DNA of 5,565 nucleotides. Source: an uncultured beta proteobacterium. Lineage in GTDB: Bacteria; Pseudomonadota; Gammaproteobacteria; Burkholderiales; Rhodocyclaceae. The position numbers were made by a program, and so were the translations under genes. The notes under the pieces were generated by a model. It made no database searches. It was not told the origin of the DNA and saw only the letters and a program-made list of their open reading frames with translations. The number at the start of each line of letters is the position of its first letter. The stretch's first letter is position 1. The DNA lies in NCBI GenBank assembly GCA_903932755.1, contig CAIZHL010000308.1:1-5565 (forward strand). The letters are read 5' to 3'. Shown piece by piece: positions 1-5,565 of this stretch.

Positions 1-569
1 ATCACTGGATAGTGGGTATAACCTTCATCCTGCTCGCGCTCTCGGGCCTGGCCTTCTTCCATCCGGCCTTCTATCCGCTGACGCAGCTGTTTGGCGGCGG
101 AGTCTGGGCGCGCATCCTGCATCCCATCATCGGCTGGCTGATGATGATCGGTTTCGTCCTCATGTTCTTCCGCTTCAAAGCGCTGAACAAGATGGAGCCG
201 GCGGACAGGGAGTGGCTGGACCGAGTCGGCGAAATGATGGACGGCAACGACCACAACATGCCGGAACAGGGCAAGTACAACGGCGGCCAGAAGGCCATGT
301 TCTGGGCCATGTCGGTGTGCGTGCTGCTGCTGTTCGTCTCCGGCATCATCCTGTGGCGCGCCTACTTCACGTTCCCGGTGGATCTGGTGCGACTCGGGGC
401 GGTGGTGCATGCGGCGATCGCCGCGATCATGATCGCGATGATTTTCGTGCATGTCTATGCCGCGCTCTGGGTCAAAGGCACGGTACGAGCGATGGTCTAT
501 GGCACGGTCACCCGCGCCTGGGCCAAGCAGCATCACCGGGCGTGGTATCGCCAGGTAACGGGCAAATGA
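1..569 (+). CDS. Formate dehydrogenase gamma subunit, cytochrome b556 (partial, 5' end outside window)
   Basis: This is the membrane cytochrome b subunit of a respiratory formate dehydrogenase of the FdnI/FdoI type. It anchors the complex in the inner membrane and passes electrons from the iron-sulfur beta subunit through b hemes to quinone. The frame is open from the left edge and begins with a His-Trp pair (His codon 3-5) that matches the N-terminal heme-ligand region of the family. The GTG at 12 is therefore internal and not the true start. Four hydrophobic segments are visible. Candidate heme or quinone histidines are at codons 3-5, 120-122 (HPIIG), 408-410 (VVHAA) and 450-452 (FVHVYAALW). 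The end carries the family-typical WVKGT and KQHHRAWY motifs. The window holds 188 codons; E. coli FdoI has about 211 residues, so roughly 20 are missing. The alpha and beta subunits should lie upstream. Whether it is the fdn or fdo type cannot be told, so no symbol is given. Confidence 0.93.
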   Translation, partial: HWIVGITFILLALSGLAFFHPAFYPLTQLFGGGVWARILHPIIGWLMMIGFVLMFFRFKALNKMEPADREWLDRVGEMMDGNDHNMPEQGKYNGGQKAMFWAMSVCVLLLFVSGIILWRAYFTFPVDLVRLGAVVHAAIAAIMIAMIFVHVYAALWVKGTVRAMVYGTVTRAWAKQHHRAWYRQVTGK

Positions 570-603
570 GCGGCAAGTCCTGAACCGGCATTTCGCAGCA
601 AGC

Positions 604-638
604 ACAAACCCGCGGGCTCCGGCCCGCGGGTCGTTTGT
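604..638 (+). terminator. Probable intrinsic terminator after the FDH operon
   Basis: Bases 609-617 and 622-630 form a perfect 9-bp GC-rich stem (CCCGCGGGC with GCCCGCGGG) closed by a TCCG tetraloop, which fits the very stable UNCG class. A608-T631 adds a tenth pair. The flanks ACAAA (604-608) and TTTGT (634-638) are also complementary. It starts 35 bases after the gamma-subunit stop and ends before fdhE, so it probably ends or attenuates FDH transcription. The T tract is short and broken (TCGTTTGT), so termination may be incomplete and some readthrough into fdhE is plausible. Confidence 0.65.
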
Positions 639-666
639 ACGTCCCCAATCGAATAGACTCTTCGCC

Positions 667-1590
667 ATGAGCGCCACTACACAATCCCCCATCATCCCGA
701 TCAAATCGAGCAGCGAACCGCCGCACGTCATCGCCCCCGATGCGTCGGTGATTTTTGCCACGCGCGCACAGCGCTTCGAACAGCTCGCCGCCGGCCACAG
801 CCTCGGCGACTGGCTGCAGTTTCTCGCCGCGTTGAGCCGCGCCCAGCACGACGCCCTGCAGTCCCTGCCGGCGCTGCCGCTGCCGGACGCAACGCAACTC
901 GCGCTGGCCCGCGAGCACCGCATGCCGCCGCTGCCGGCGCAGTCCTGGCCGCGCGATCCGGCCTGGCGCAGCAGCCTGCAACAGATCATCGCCGCCGTCA
1001 CGCCTGCCGCACCCGAACCCGCGCGCAAGGATCTGGCCCGTCTGGCCGCTTTCGACGCCGAACGTGTCGAGGCGCTGGCCGAGCGCGTGCTGCACACCGA
1101 ACTCTACGGCGACGATGCCGCCCTGCTGCCCTATGTCGCCGCCGCCCTGCAGGTGTTGTGGACCGCCGGCGCGGCGCGCCTCGGCCTAGCCGAGATCGGC
1201 GCCCTGGACGTGCCGGGCGTCTGCCCCTGCTGCGGCTTTCTGCCGGTGGCCAGCGTGGTGCGCGCCGGTGGCGAAGTCGGCAACCTGCGCTACCTGCACT
1301 GCGCCCTGTGCAACACCGAATGGAACCTGGTGCGCGTCAAGTGCACGGCCTGCGACGCCACCGATGGCGTCAGCTACCGCCACCTCGAAACCGAAGGCGT
1401 CACCGGCGCCGGCGCCGTGCGCGCCGAAACCTGCGACTCCTGCAAGAGCTACCTCAAAATCGTTTATCAGGAGAAAGGTCCGGTCGACCCGGTGGCCGAC
1501 GACCTCGCCACGCTGGCACTGGACATCCTGGTCGACGAAGCCGGCTATGCCCGCAGCGGACCGAACCTGTTGCTGGTGCCGGGGGGCTGA
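667..1590 (+). CDS. fdhE: Formate dehydrogenase accessory protein FdhE
   Basis: This is FdhE, a cytoplasmic accessory protein needed for active respiratory formate dehydrogenase. In E. coli it contacts the catalytic subunit and binds iron through rubredoxin-like cysteine pairs. The 307-residue product matches the usual length (309 in E. coli). The C-terminal half has four CxxC pairs: C186/C189 (CPCC), C212/C215 (CALC), C226/C229 (CTAC) and C256/C259 (CDSC). Family-typical surroundings include CGFLPVASVV, LRYLHCALCNTEWN and the late SYLKIVYQEK. The N-terminal half is mostly helical and Ala/Leu-rich. The ATG at 667 has no clear Shine-Dalgarno sequence, but no other ATG or GTG nearby gives a better family length. 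It follows the FDH gamma subunit, the usual context, with a probable terminator between. A 126-bp gap separates it from the selenoprotein gene. Confidence 0.95.
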   Translation: MSATTQSPIIPIKSSSEPPHVIAPDASVIFATRAQRFEQLAAGHSLGDWLQFLAALSRAQHDALQSLPALPLPDATQLALAREHRMPPLPAQSWPRDPAWRSSLQQIIAAVTPAAPEPARKDLARLAAFDAERVEALAERVLHTELYGDDAALLPYVAAALQVLWTAGAARLGLAEIGALDVPGVCPCCGFLPVASVVRAGGEVGNLRYLHCALCNTEWNLVRVKCTACDATDGVSYRHLETEGVTGAGAVRAETCDSCKSYLKIVYQEKGPVDPVADDLATLALDILVDEAGYARSGPNLLLVPGG

Positions 1591-1704
1591 GTTTCCGGCG
1601 GGAAAAAGTCGGCACCGGCGCTACGGCGACAGGTCGGGTATTTTTCCGGAACCAAATCCCGATTTACACTGTCTGCTGACATTCCCGATCCACGCAGCCA
1701 ACCC

Positions 1705-1710
1705 GAGGAG
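1705..1710 (+). promoter_or_regulatory. Ribosome binding site of the thioredoxin-like selenoprotein gene
   Basis: GAGGAG lies six bases before the ATG at 1717. It is the best Shine-Dalgarno match among the plus-strand genes here. It fixes the start upstream of the in-frame TGA and shows that the region before that TGA is translated. The GTG at 1915 has no comparable site. Confidence 0.8.
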
Positions 1711-1716
1711 ACCTGC

Positions 1717-2217
1717 ATGAGACGCCTGCTTTCCCTGTTCGCCTTTGTTCTGGCCGCCGCATTCAGCCTGCCGGCCGCCGCCGACCGCCTGGACGGCGTG
1801 GTGCCGCTGGCGAATGATGACATCGCCGCCGTGGCGCAAATCAAGGCCACCCCCGAACGCCATGTACTGCTGTACTTCGGCGACCACCTGAACTGAGGGG
1901 CCTGCCGCTACACCGTGAGTGTGCTGCAAAAACCCGAAGTCAGCGCGAAGTACATCAAGCATTACGTCGGCGCCCATGCCGATTTCGGCGAACTGGAACT
2001 GGACGACAAGGATCCGCGCCATGACATGATCAAACGCCACAATTCGAAAAAGTGGCGCCCGGTGCTGGTCTTCCTCGACAGCCAGGGCAAGGAGGTGGCG
2101 CGCACAACGGCCGGCCTGAAGTCAGTGGAGGAGGCTTTGCTGCTCGATCGCTTCGTCTCCGGGAAGCACTACCTGAAGGGCGATTTCGCCAGCTTCAGGA
2201 AGGCGCAGAAGGGCTGA
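1717..2217 (+). CDS. Exported thioredoxin-like selenoprotein with a UxxC motif (Sec60 encoded by TGA 1894-1896)
   Basis: Reading TGA 1894-1896 as selenocysteine gives 166 residues. Residues 1-22 form a signal peptide: two arginines, a hydrophobic core, then Ala-rich LPAAA before Asp23. Next come a strand (HVLLYFGDHLN, 49-59), the redox motif Sec60-Gly-Ala-Cys63, a charged helical middle, and WRPVLVFLD (113-121), where Pro115 is placed like the thioredoxin cis-proline. GKEVAR (124-129) continues the thioredoxin-like pattern. The thioredoxin Trp before the motif is replaced by Asn59. The likely role is a periplasmic thiol/selenol reductase, isomerase or peroxide-reducing protein, possibly SoxW-like; substrate unknown. 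Evidence for Sec over a nonsense mutation: protein-like sequence on both sides in one frame, TGA exactly at the catalytic cysteine position with a resolving Cys three residues on, a bacterial-type hairpin directly after it, and selA-selB nearby. A pseudogene is the main alternative. The 3' end overlaps the convergent HPP gene by 23 bp. Confidence 0.88.
1894..1928 (+). promoter_or_regulatory. Candidate bacterial SECIS element for Sec insertion at TGA 1894-1896
   Basis: Starting at the TGA, the mRNA can form a hairpin. Pairs are U1903-A1928, G1904-C1927 and C1905-G1926, a C1906/U1925 mismatch, G1907-C1924 and C1908-G1923, a bulged U1909, then A1910-U1922, C1911-G1921, A1912-U1920 and C1913-G1919. 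The apical loop is CGUGA (1914-1918). Counting the U of UGA as 1, the bulged U is 16 and the loop GU is 22-23. In E. coli fdhF the SelB-recognised bases are bulged U17 and loop G23/U24, so spacing from bulge to GU is identical and the whole is shifted by one base. The fold was derived by eye; no energy was calculated. Confidence 0.78.
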
Positions 2218-2941
2218 CTGTGCCGGCTGCATCGGCCGCGACCTCGCGGTGGCGACCGGTTGCAAGACTGTAGATGCGCAGCAGGTCTTCCTCGGAAATA
2301 TCTATCAAGGAATCCATCTGCGTCAGTGCGAAGACGAAGTCCTCGTGTGAAATGGCCTCGTAGCCGGCGGCGGGCGGCGCTGCAGTGCTGCGCACCAGCG
2401 CGGCCGGATAGCGGCGCCAGGAAAACAGCGCATTGAAGGCGATGGCCGCGAACAGGATGCTCAGGACGTTGAGCATTACGGGCGCGAGGACGAAGCCGAA
2501 ACCCATGGCGCGCACCGACTCGTCACCCAGCGCGGCCGCCAGCGCCGTGGCGCCCGCCGGCGGATGGATGCAGCGCAAATAGTGCATGGCGCCGATGGAC
2601 AGTCCAACGCCGAGGCTGGCGGCCAGCATCGGGTCCGGCACATAAAGCAGGCAGGCGATGCCGATCAGGCCCGATACCAGGTGGCCGCCCAGCAGGGGCC
2701 AGGGCTGCGACAACGCGCCGTGCGGCACGGCGAACAGCATGACGGCGGTGGAACCCATCGACAGCACGAGCAGCGGTGACGCGGCACCACCGGGTACGGC
2801 ATTGCTGAGCCAATACACCGCGAAGATACCGACGCAACCGCCCAGCGCCGACACCAGCCGCTCGCGATGGCTGACCGGGCTCAACTCGATGCCCAGCAGC
2901 TTCAGCCATGTCGATGTTGCCGACGGATTTCGTGTGCTCAT
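2195..2941 (-). CDS. HPP family integral membrane protein
   Basis: The 248-residue product belongs to the HPP family, named for the motif seen here as CIHPPAGATALAAALG (His-Pro-Pro at 126-128). Hydrophobic segments lie near residues 29-47, 56-74, 84-103, 106-121 and 146-174. The conserved-looking block GSTAVMLFAVPHGALSQPWP (63-82) and GGH (85-87) also fit. A soluble acidic tail (about 195-230, with LTQMDSLIDISEEDLLRIY) follows. The function of bacterial HPP proteins is poorly defined; some plant and algal or cyanobacterial relatives have been linked to nitrite transport, so small-anion transport is a guess. The ATG at 2941 is chosen because GAGGAG sits six bases upstream; the frame stays open to 3100, but that extension is basic, lacks family character and overlaps the probable selA promoter region. 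The gene is divergent from selA and overlaps the end of the selenoprotein gene tail to tail. Confidence 0.88.
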   Translation of the reverse strand: MSTRNPSATSTWLKLLGIELSPVSHRERLVSALGGCVGIFAVYWLSNAVPGGAASPLLVLSMGSTAVMLFAVPHGALSQPWPLLGGHLVSGLIGIACLLYVPDPMLAASLGVGLSIGAMHYLRCIHPPAGATALAAALGDESVRAMGFGFVLAPVMLNVLSILFAAIAFNALFSWRRYPAALVRSTAAPPAAGYEAISHEDFVFALTQMDSLIDISEEDLLRIYSLATGRHREVAADAAGTVSPSAPS

Positions 2942-2947
2942 TTTTCG

Positions 2948-2953
2948 CTCCTC
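2948..2953 (-). promoter_or_regulatory. Ribosome binding site deciding the HPP gene start
   Basis: On the minus strand this reads GAGGAG, six bases before the ATG whose first base is 2941. It supports the 248-residue product over a start 53 codons farther upstream at 3100. Confidence 0.75.
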
Positions 2954-3000
2954 GCATCGTACCGGTTTCGCGGATGCATTTTCCGCAGCGGTCCCCGCGA

Positions 3001-3030
3001 ATACTATGGGCTGCCGGATGCATCGGGCAA
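3001..3030 (-). promoter_or_regulatory. Possible sigma70-type promoter for the HPP gene
   Basis: On the minus strand TTGCCC (3030-3025) and TAGTAT (3006-3001) are separated by 18 bases, each matching four of six consensus positions. It lies about 60 bases before the HPP start in the 191-bp divergent HPP-selA gap. This is a weak match read by eye. Confidence 0.25.
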
Positions 3031-3090
3031 TGACTGATATCAAGATCGGCAGACCGGCCAAACATCGCCGCCGGATTCCGCGGAAGCCGC

Positions 3091-3096
3091 TACAAT
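3091..3096 (+). promoter_or_regulatory. Possible -10 element for selA
   Basis: TACAAT matches five of six bases of the sigma70 -10 consensus and lies 36 bases before the selA ATG, giving a short plausible leader. No convincing -35 hexamer is seen 16-18 bases upstream, so this is tentative. Confidence 0.3.
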
Positions 3097-3132
3097 TCAT
3101 CCATCTCGTTTCTGCCCGGTCCGGGTGAAATC

Positions 3133-4530
3133 ATGAATCCACTCTCCCAGCTTCCTTCCGTCGATCGCCTGTTGTCCACCGCGGCACTCGCTGCGCTGGT
3201 CGACCTGCACGGCCGCGCCGTGGTCACCGGCGTGGTGCGCGACGTTCTCGCCGCGACGCGCGCCGCCGTGAAAGACGGCGCGCTGCTGCCCGACGAAGCG
3301 GGCCTGCTTGAAAAAGTCGGCGCTGGCGTGACGGCGAAGATGATGCCGAAGCTGCGCCCGGTGTTCAACCTCACCGGCACCGTGCTGCACACCAACCTCG
3401 GCCGCGCGCCGCTGCCCGAGGAAGCCGTGCAGGCCCTGATCGCCGCCGCCCGCAATCCATGCGCACTGGAATATGACGTCGAGTCCGGCGGTCGCGGTGA
3501 CCGCGACAGCGTGGTCGATGAACTGCTCTGCGAACTCACCGGCGCCGAGGCGGCGACAGTGGTGAACAACAACGCGGCGGCCGTGTTCCTGCTCCTCAAC
3601 ACCCTGGCGCAGAAGAAGCAGGTCATCGTCTCGCGCGGCGAACTGATCGAAATCGGCGGCGCCTTCCGCGTGCCGGACATCATGAGCCGCGCCGGGGCGA
3701 AGCTGGTCGAGGTCGGCACCACCAACCGCACCCACCTCAAGGATTTCGCGGAAAACATCACCCCGCGCACGGCGATGCTGATGAAGGTGCATGCCAGCAA
3801 CTACGCCATCAGCGGCTTCACCCATGCCGTGCCGGAAGCCGAACTCGCCGCGCTGGCACATCGGCACGACCTGCCCTTCGTCATCGACCTCGGCAGCGGC
3901 ACGCTGGCCGACCTCGCCGCCTACGGCCTGCCGCACGAACCGACGCCGGCGGAAGCCATCGCCGCAGGCGCCGACCTGGTCACTTTCTCCGGCGACAAGC
4001 TGTTGGGCGGACCACAGGCCGGACTGATGGTCGGCAGAAAAGACCTGATCGCGAAGATCAAGAAGAATCCCCTCAAGCGCGCCTTGCGCGTCGGCAAGCT
4101 GACGCTGGCCGCGCTGGAAGCGGTGCTGGCGCTGTATCGCGACCCCGACCGGCTGCACCTGCGCGTCACCGCCGTGCGTCAATTGACGCGACCCGAGGCC
4201 GAGATCCGCAGTGCCGCCGAACGCCTGTTGCCGGCGCTGCAAACTGCGCTGGCCGGCTTGCCGGTGAGCGCAGACATCGTCGCACTGAAATCGCAGATCG
4301 GTTCCGGCTCACTGCCGGTGGACCGCCTGCCCTCCGCCGGCTTCGCGATCCGGCCGCTAGGCAAAAAGGGCGGCGTGCTCAATCGCATCGAGGCAGCCTT
4401 GCGCGCCCTGCCCAAGCCCGTCATCGGCCGCATCGAGGACGGCGCCCTGCTGCTGGATCTGCGCTGCCTGCAGCCGCAGGACGAAGCGGAATTCGCCGCA
4501 CTGCTGCCGGCGCTGAACATTCGCCAATGA
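3133..4530 (+). CDS. selA: L-seryl-tRNA(Sec) selenium transferase SelA
   Basis: SelA is the cytoplasmic pyridoxal-phosphate enzyme that converts seryl-tRNA(Sec) to selenocysteyl-tRNA(Sec) using selenophosphate from SelD. The 465 residues match the bacterial family length (463 in E. coli). The N-terminus carries the typical LPSVDRLL, followed by [17 protein letters not shown] (78-94), VVNNNAAAV (143-151), [16 protein letters not shown] (169-184) and [10 protein letters not shown] (193-202). DLGSGTL (252-258) precedes [14 protein letters not shown] (284-297), where Lys289 is the expected PLP Schiff-base lysine. No key motif appears lost. The ATG at 3133 has GGGTGA four bases upstream (3123-3128). 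The stop overlaps the selB start, so the two form a translationally coupled operon. The neighbouring FDH and UxxC genes are likely users of its product. Confidence 0.97.
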   Translation: MNPLSQLPSVDRLLSTAALAALVDLHGRAVVTGVVRDVLAATRAAVKDGALLPDEAGLLEKVGAGVTAKMMPKLRPVFNLTGTVLHTNLGRAPLPEEAVQALIAAARNPCALEYDVESGGRGDRDSVVDELLCELTGAEAATVVNNNAAAVFLLLNTLAQKKQVIVSRGELIEIGGAFRVPDIMSRAGAKLVEVGTTNRTHLKDFAENITPRTAMLMKVHASNYAISGFTHAVPEAELAALAHRHDLPFVIDLGSGTLADLAAYGLPHEPTPAEAIAAGADLVTFSGDKLLGGPQAGLMVGRKDLIAKIKKNPLKRALRVGKLTLAALEAVLALYRDPDRLHLRVTAVRQLTRPEAEIRSAAERLLPALQTALAGLPVSADIVALKSQIGSGSLPVDRLPSAGFAIRPLGKKGGVLNRIEAALRALPKPVIGRIEDGALLLDLRCLQPQDEAEFAALLPALNIRQ

Positions 4531-5565
4531 TCATCGGCACTGCGGGTCACATCGACCACGGCAAGACCACGCTGGTGAAGGCGCTCACCGGCGTGGATGC
4601 CGATCGCCTGCCCGAAGAAAAGGCGCGCGGCATCACGCTCGACCTCGGCTACGCCTACACGCCGCTCACCGATGGATCGGTACTCGGCTTCGTCGATGTG
4701 CCGGGCCACGAGAAGCTGATCCACAACATGCTGGCCGGCGCCACCGGCATCGACTACGTGCTGCTGGTGGTCGCCGCCGACGACGGCCCGATGCCGCAGA
4801 CGCGCGAGCACCTGGAACTGCTGGGCCTGCTCGGCCTCGAACGCGGCGCCATGGCGCTGACCAAGTGCGATGCGGTGGATGCGGCGCGCGTCGCCGCCGC
4901 GCGCGGCGAGGTCGCAGCGCTCCTGGCCGGCACAGCTTTGGCCGGCTGCCCGCTGTTCGAACTGTCGGCGACGACCGGCGCCGGTGTCGCCGCCTTGCGC
5001 GCGCATCTTGAAGCGGTGGCGGCGGCGCACACGCGACGCGACACGACGGGCCGCTTCCGTCTCGCCATCGACCGCTGCTTCACGCTCTCCGGCATCGGCA
5101 CGGTGGTGACCGGCACGGCCTTCTCGGGAAAAGTCGGCGCTGGCGACACGGCGATCATTTCGCCCGCCGGCAGTGGTGGTCGCAGCGGCATCAAGGCCCG
5201 CGTGAAAAGCCTGCACGTGCAGGATCGCCCGGCCCAAAGCGGCGAGGCCGGCGATCGCTGCGCGCTGGCGCTGGCCGGCGACTTCGAAAAGAAGGACATC
5301 GAGCGCGGCATGTGGCTGGTCGATCCCGCCGCCGCGCGCCCGCTCGCTAGCTTCCAGGCCGAAATCCGCGTACCCGCAACGCAGGCCGCGCTGCGGCACT
5401 GGACCCCGGTGCATGTGCATCTGGGCGCTTCCGACATCACCGGCCGCGTCGCGCTGCTCGAAGGCGACACGCTTGAGCCCGGCGCCTCGGCGCTGGCCGA
5501 GATCCTGCTCGATCGCGAGACGCTCGCCGTGCGCGGCGACCGCTTCGTGCTGCGCGACGCATCGG
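4527..5565 (+). CDS. selB: Selenocysteine-specific elongation factor SelB (partial, 3' end outside window)
   Basis: SelB is the GTPase that brings Sec-tRNA(Sec) to the ribosome at UGA codons followed by a SECIS hairpin. The first 346 codons are present and the frame is open to the window edge. GTPase motifs are intact: G1 GHIDHGKT (7-14), switch region [13 protein letters not shown] (31-43) with Thr37, G3 DVPGHE (57-62) and G4 TKCD (112-115), which corresponds to TKAD in E. coli SelB rather than the EF-Tu NKCD. An EF-Tu-like beta barrel follows, with [21 protein letters not shown] near 190-210. The C-terminal winged-helix domains that bind SECIS would be encoded beyond the window. The ATG at 4527 overlaps the selA stop as ATGA with no clear separate Shine-Dalgarno sequence, which suggests translational coupling. 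Confidence 0.96.
   Translation, partial: MIIGTAGHIDHGKTTLVKALTGVDADRLPEEKARGITLDLGYAYTPLTDGSVLGFVDVPGHEKLIHNMLAGATGIDYVLLVVAADDGPMPQTREHLELLGLLGLERGAMALTKCDAVDAARVAAARGEVAALLAGTALAGCPLFELSATTGAGVAALRAHLEAVAAAHTRRDTTGRFRLAIDRCFTLSGIGTVVTGTAFSGKVGAGDTAIISPAGSGGRSGIKARVKSLHVQDRPAQSGEAGDRCALALAGDFEKKDIERGMWLVDPAAARPLASFQAEIRVPATQAALRHWTPVHVHLGASDITGRVALLEGDTLEPGASALAEILLDRETLAVRGDRFVLRDAS

Noticed and set aside
634..659. TTTGTA and TAGACT before fdhE, considered as a promoter.
   Set aside because: The spacer is only 14 bases and the -10-like box ends seven bases before the ATG, which would leave almost no leader.
508..1095. Minus-strand open frame across the end of FDH gamma and the start of fdhE.
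   Set aside because: It overlaps two well-supported genes and the hairpin between them, and its product has low-complexity composition without motifs.
1634..1662. Inverted repeat TCGGG/CCCGA around the palindrome TTCCGGAA upstream of the selenoprotein gene, considered as an operator.
   Set aside because: The arms are only five bases with a long spacer, and this is common in GC-rich intergenic DNA. No known regulator site is matched.
1894..1896. Nonsense mutation or sequencing error making the thioredoxin-like gene a pseudogene.
   Set aside because: The rest of the frame is clean, the stop is specifically TGA at the catalytic cysteine position, a SECIS-like hairpin follows, and selAB are adjacent. 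It remains the main alternative but is less likely.
2942..3100. N-terminal extension of the HPP protein to a start at 3100.
   Set aside because: A strong ribosome binding site supports the start at 2941, and the extra 53 residues do not resemble the family.
3312..5145. Shared 17-base string AAAAGTCGGCGCTGGCG at 3312-3328 in selA and 5129-5145 in selB.
   Set aside because: Both copies encode Lys-Val-Gly-Ala-Gly in frame with the same preferred codons. There are only two exact copies and no repeat structure, so chance plus codon bias explains it.
3097..5420. Long minus-strand open frames opposite selA and selB (3097-4242, 3090-3800, 4179-5420, 4754-5470).
   Set aside because: They lie opposite genes with intact family motifs. 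Their translations are Arg/Ala/Gly/His-rich with no recognisable domain, which is normal for antisense frames in GC-rich DNA.

Overview
This is a GC-rich, densely coding window from the chromosome of what looks like a betaproteobacterium, possibly of the Rhodocyclales. That placement is inferred from gene content and codon use and is not proven. The theme is formate dehydrogenase (FDH) and selenocysteine (Sec). In order the window holds: the 3' end of the FDH cytochrome b gamma subunit (1-569, +); a strong GC hairpin that is probably a terminator (604-638); fdhE, the FDH accessory protein (667-1590, +); an exported thioredoxin-like protein interrupted by an in-frame TGA (1717-2217, +); an HPP-family membrane protein on the opposite strand (2195-2941, -); selA (3133-4530, +); and the 5' part of selB (4527 to the window end, +).

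The main result is the gene at 1717-2217. Read conventionally it is a 59-codon stub followed by a 100-codon fragment. Read with TGA 1894-1896 as Sec it is one 166-residue protein: signal peptide, thioredoxin-like beta strand, a Sec-Gly-Ala-Cys (UxxC) redox motif where thioredoxins carry CxxC, and a later candidate cis-proline. Directly after the TGA the mRNA can fold into a hairpin with a bulged U and an apical GU, spaced from each other as in the E. coli fdhF SECIS (bulged U17, loop G23/U24; here U16, G22/U23). The gene lies between FDH genes and selA-selB, which encode the enzyme that makes Sec-tRNA and the factor that delivers it to the ribosome.

The genes fit one physiology. FDH oxidises formate and passes electrons to quinone through its cytochrome b subunit. 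FdhE helps make FDH active. SelA and SelB supply Sec for selenoproteins, probably including the FDH catalytic subunit encoded outside the window and the exported UxxC protein here. The HPP membrane protein is the one member without an established link. No tRNA-Sec (selC), selD, mobile element or CRISPR array is visible. No gene-free stretch exceeds about 200 bases.
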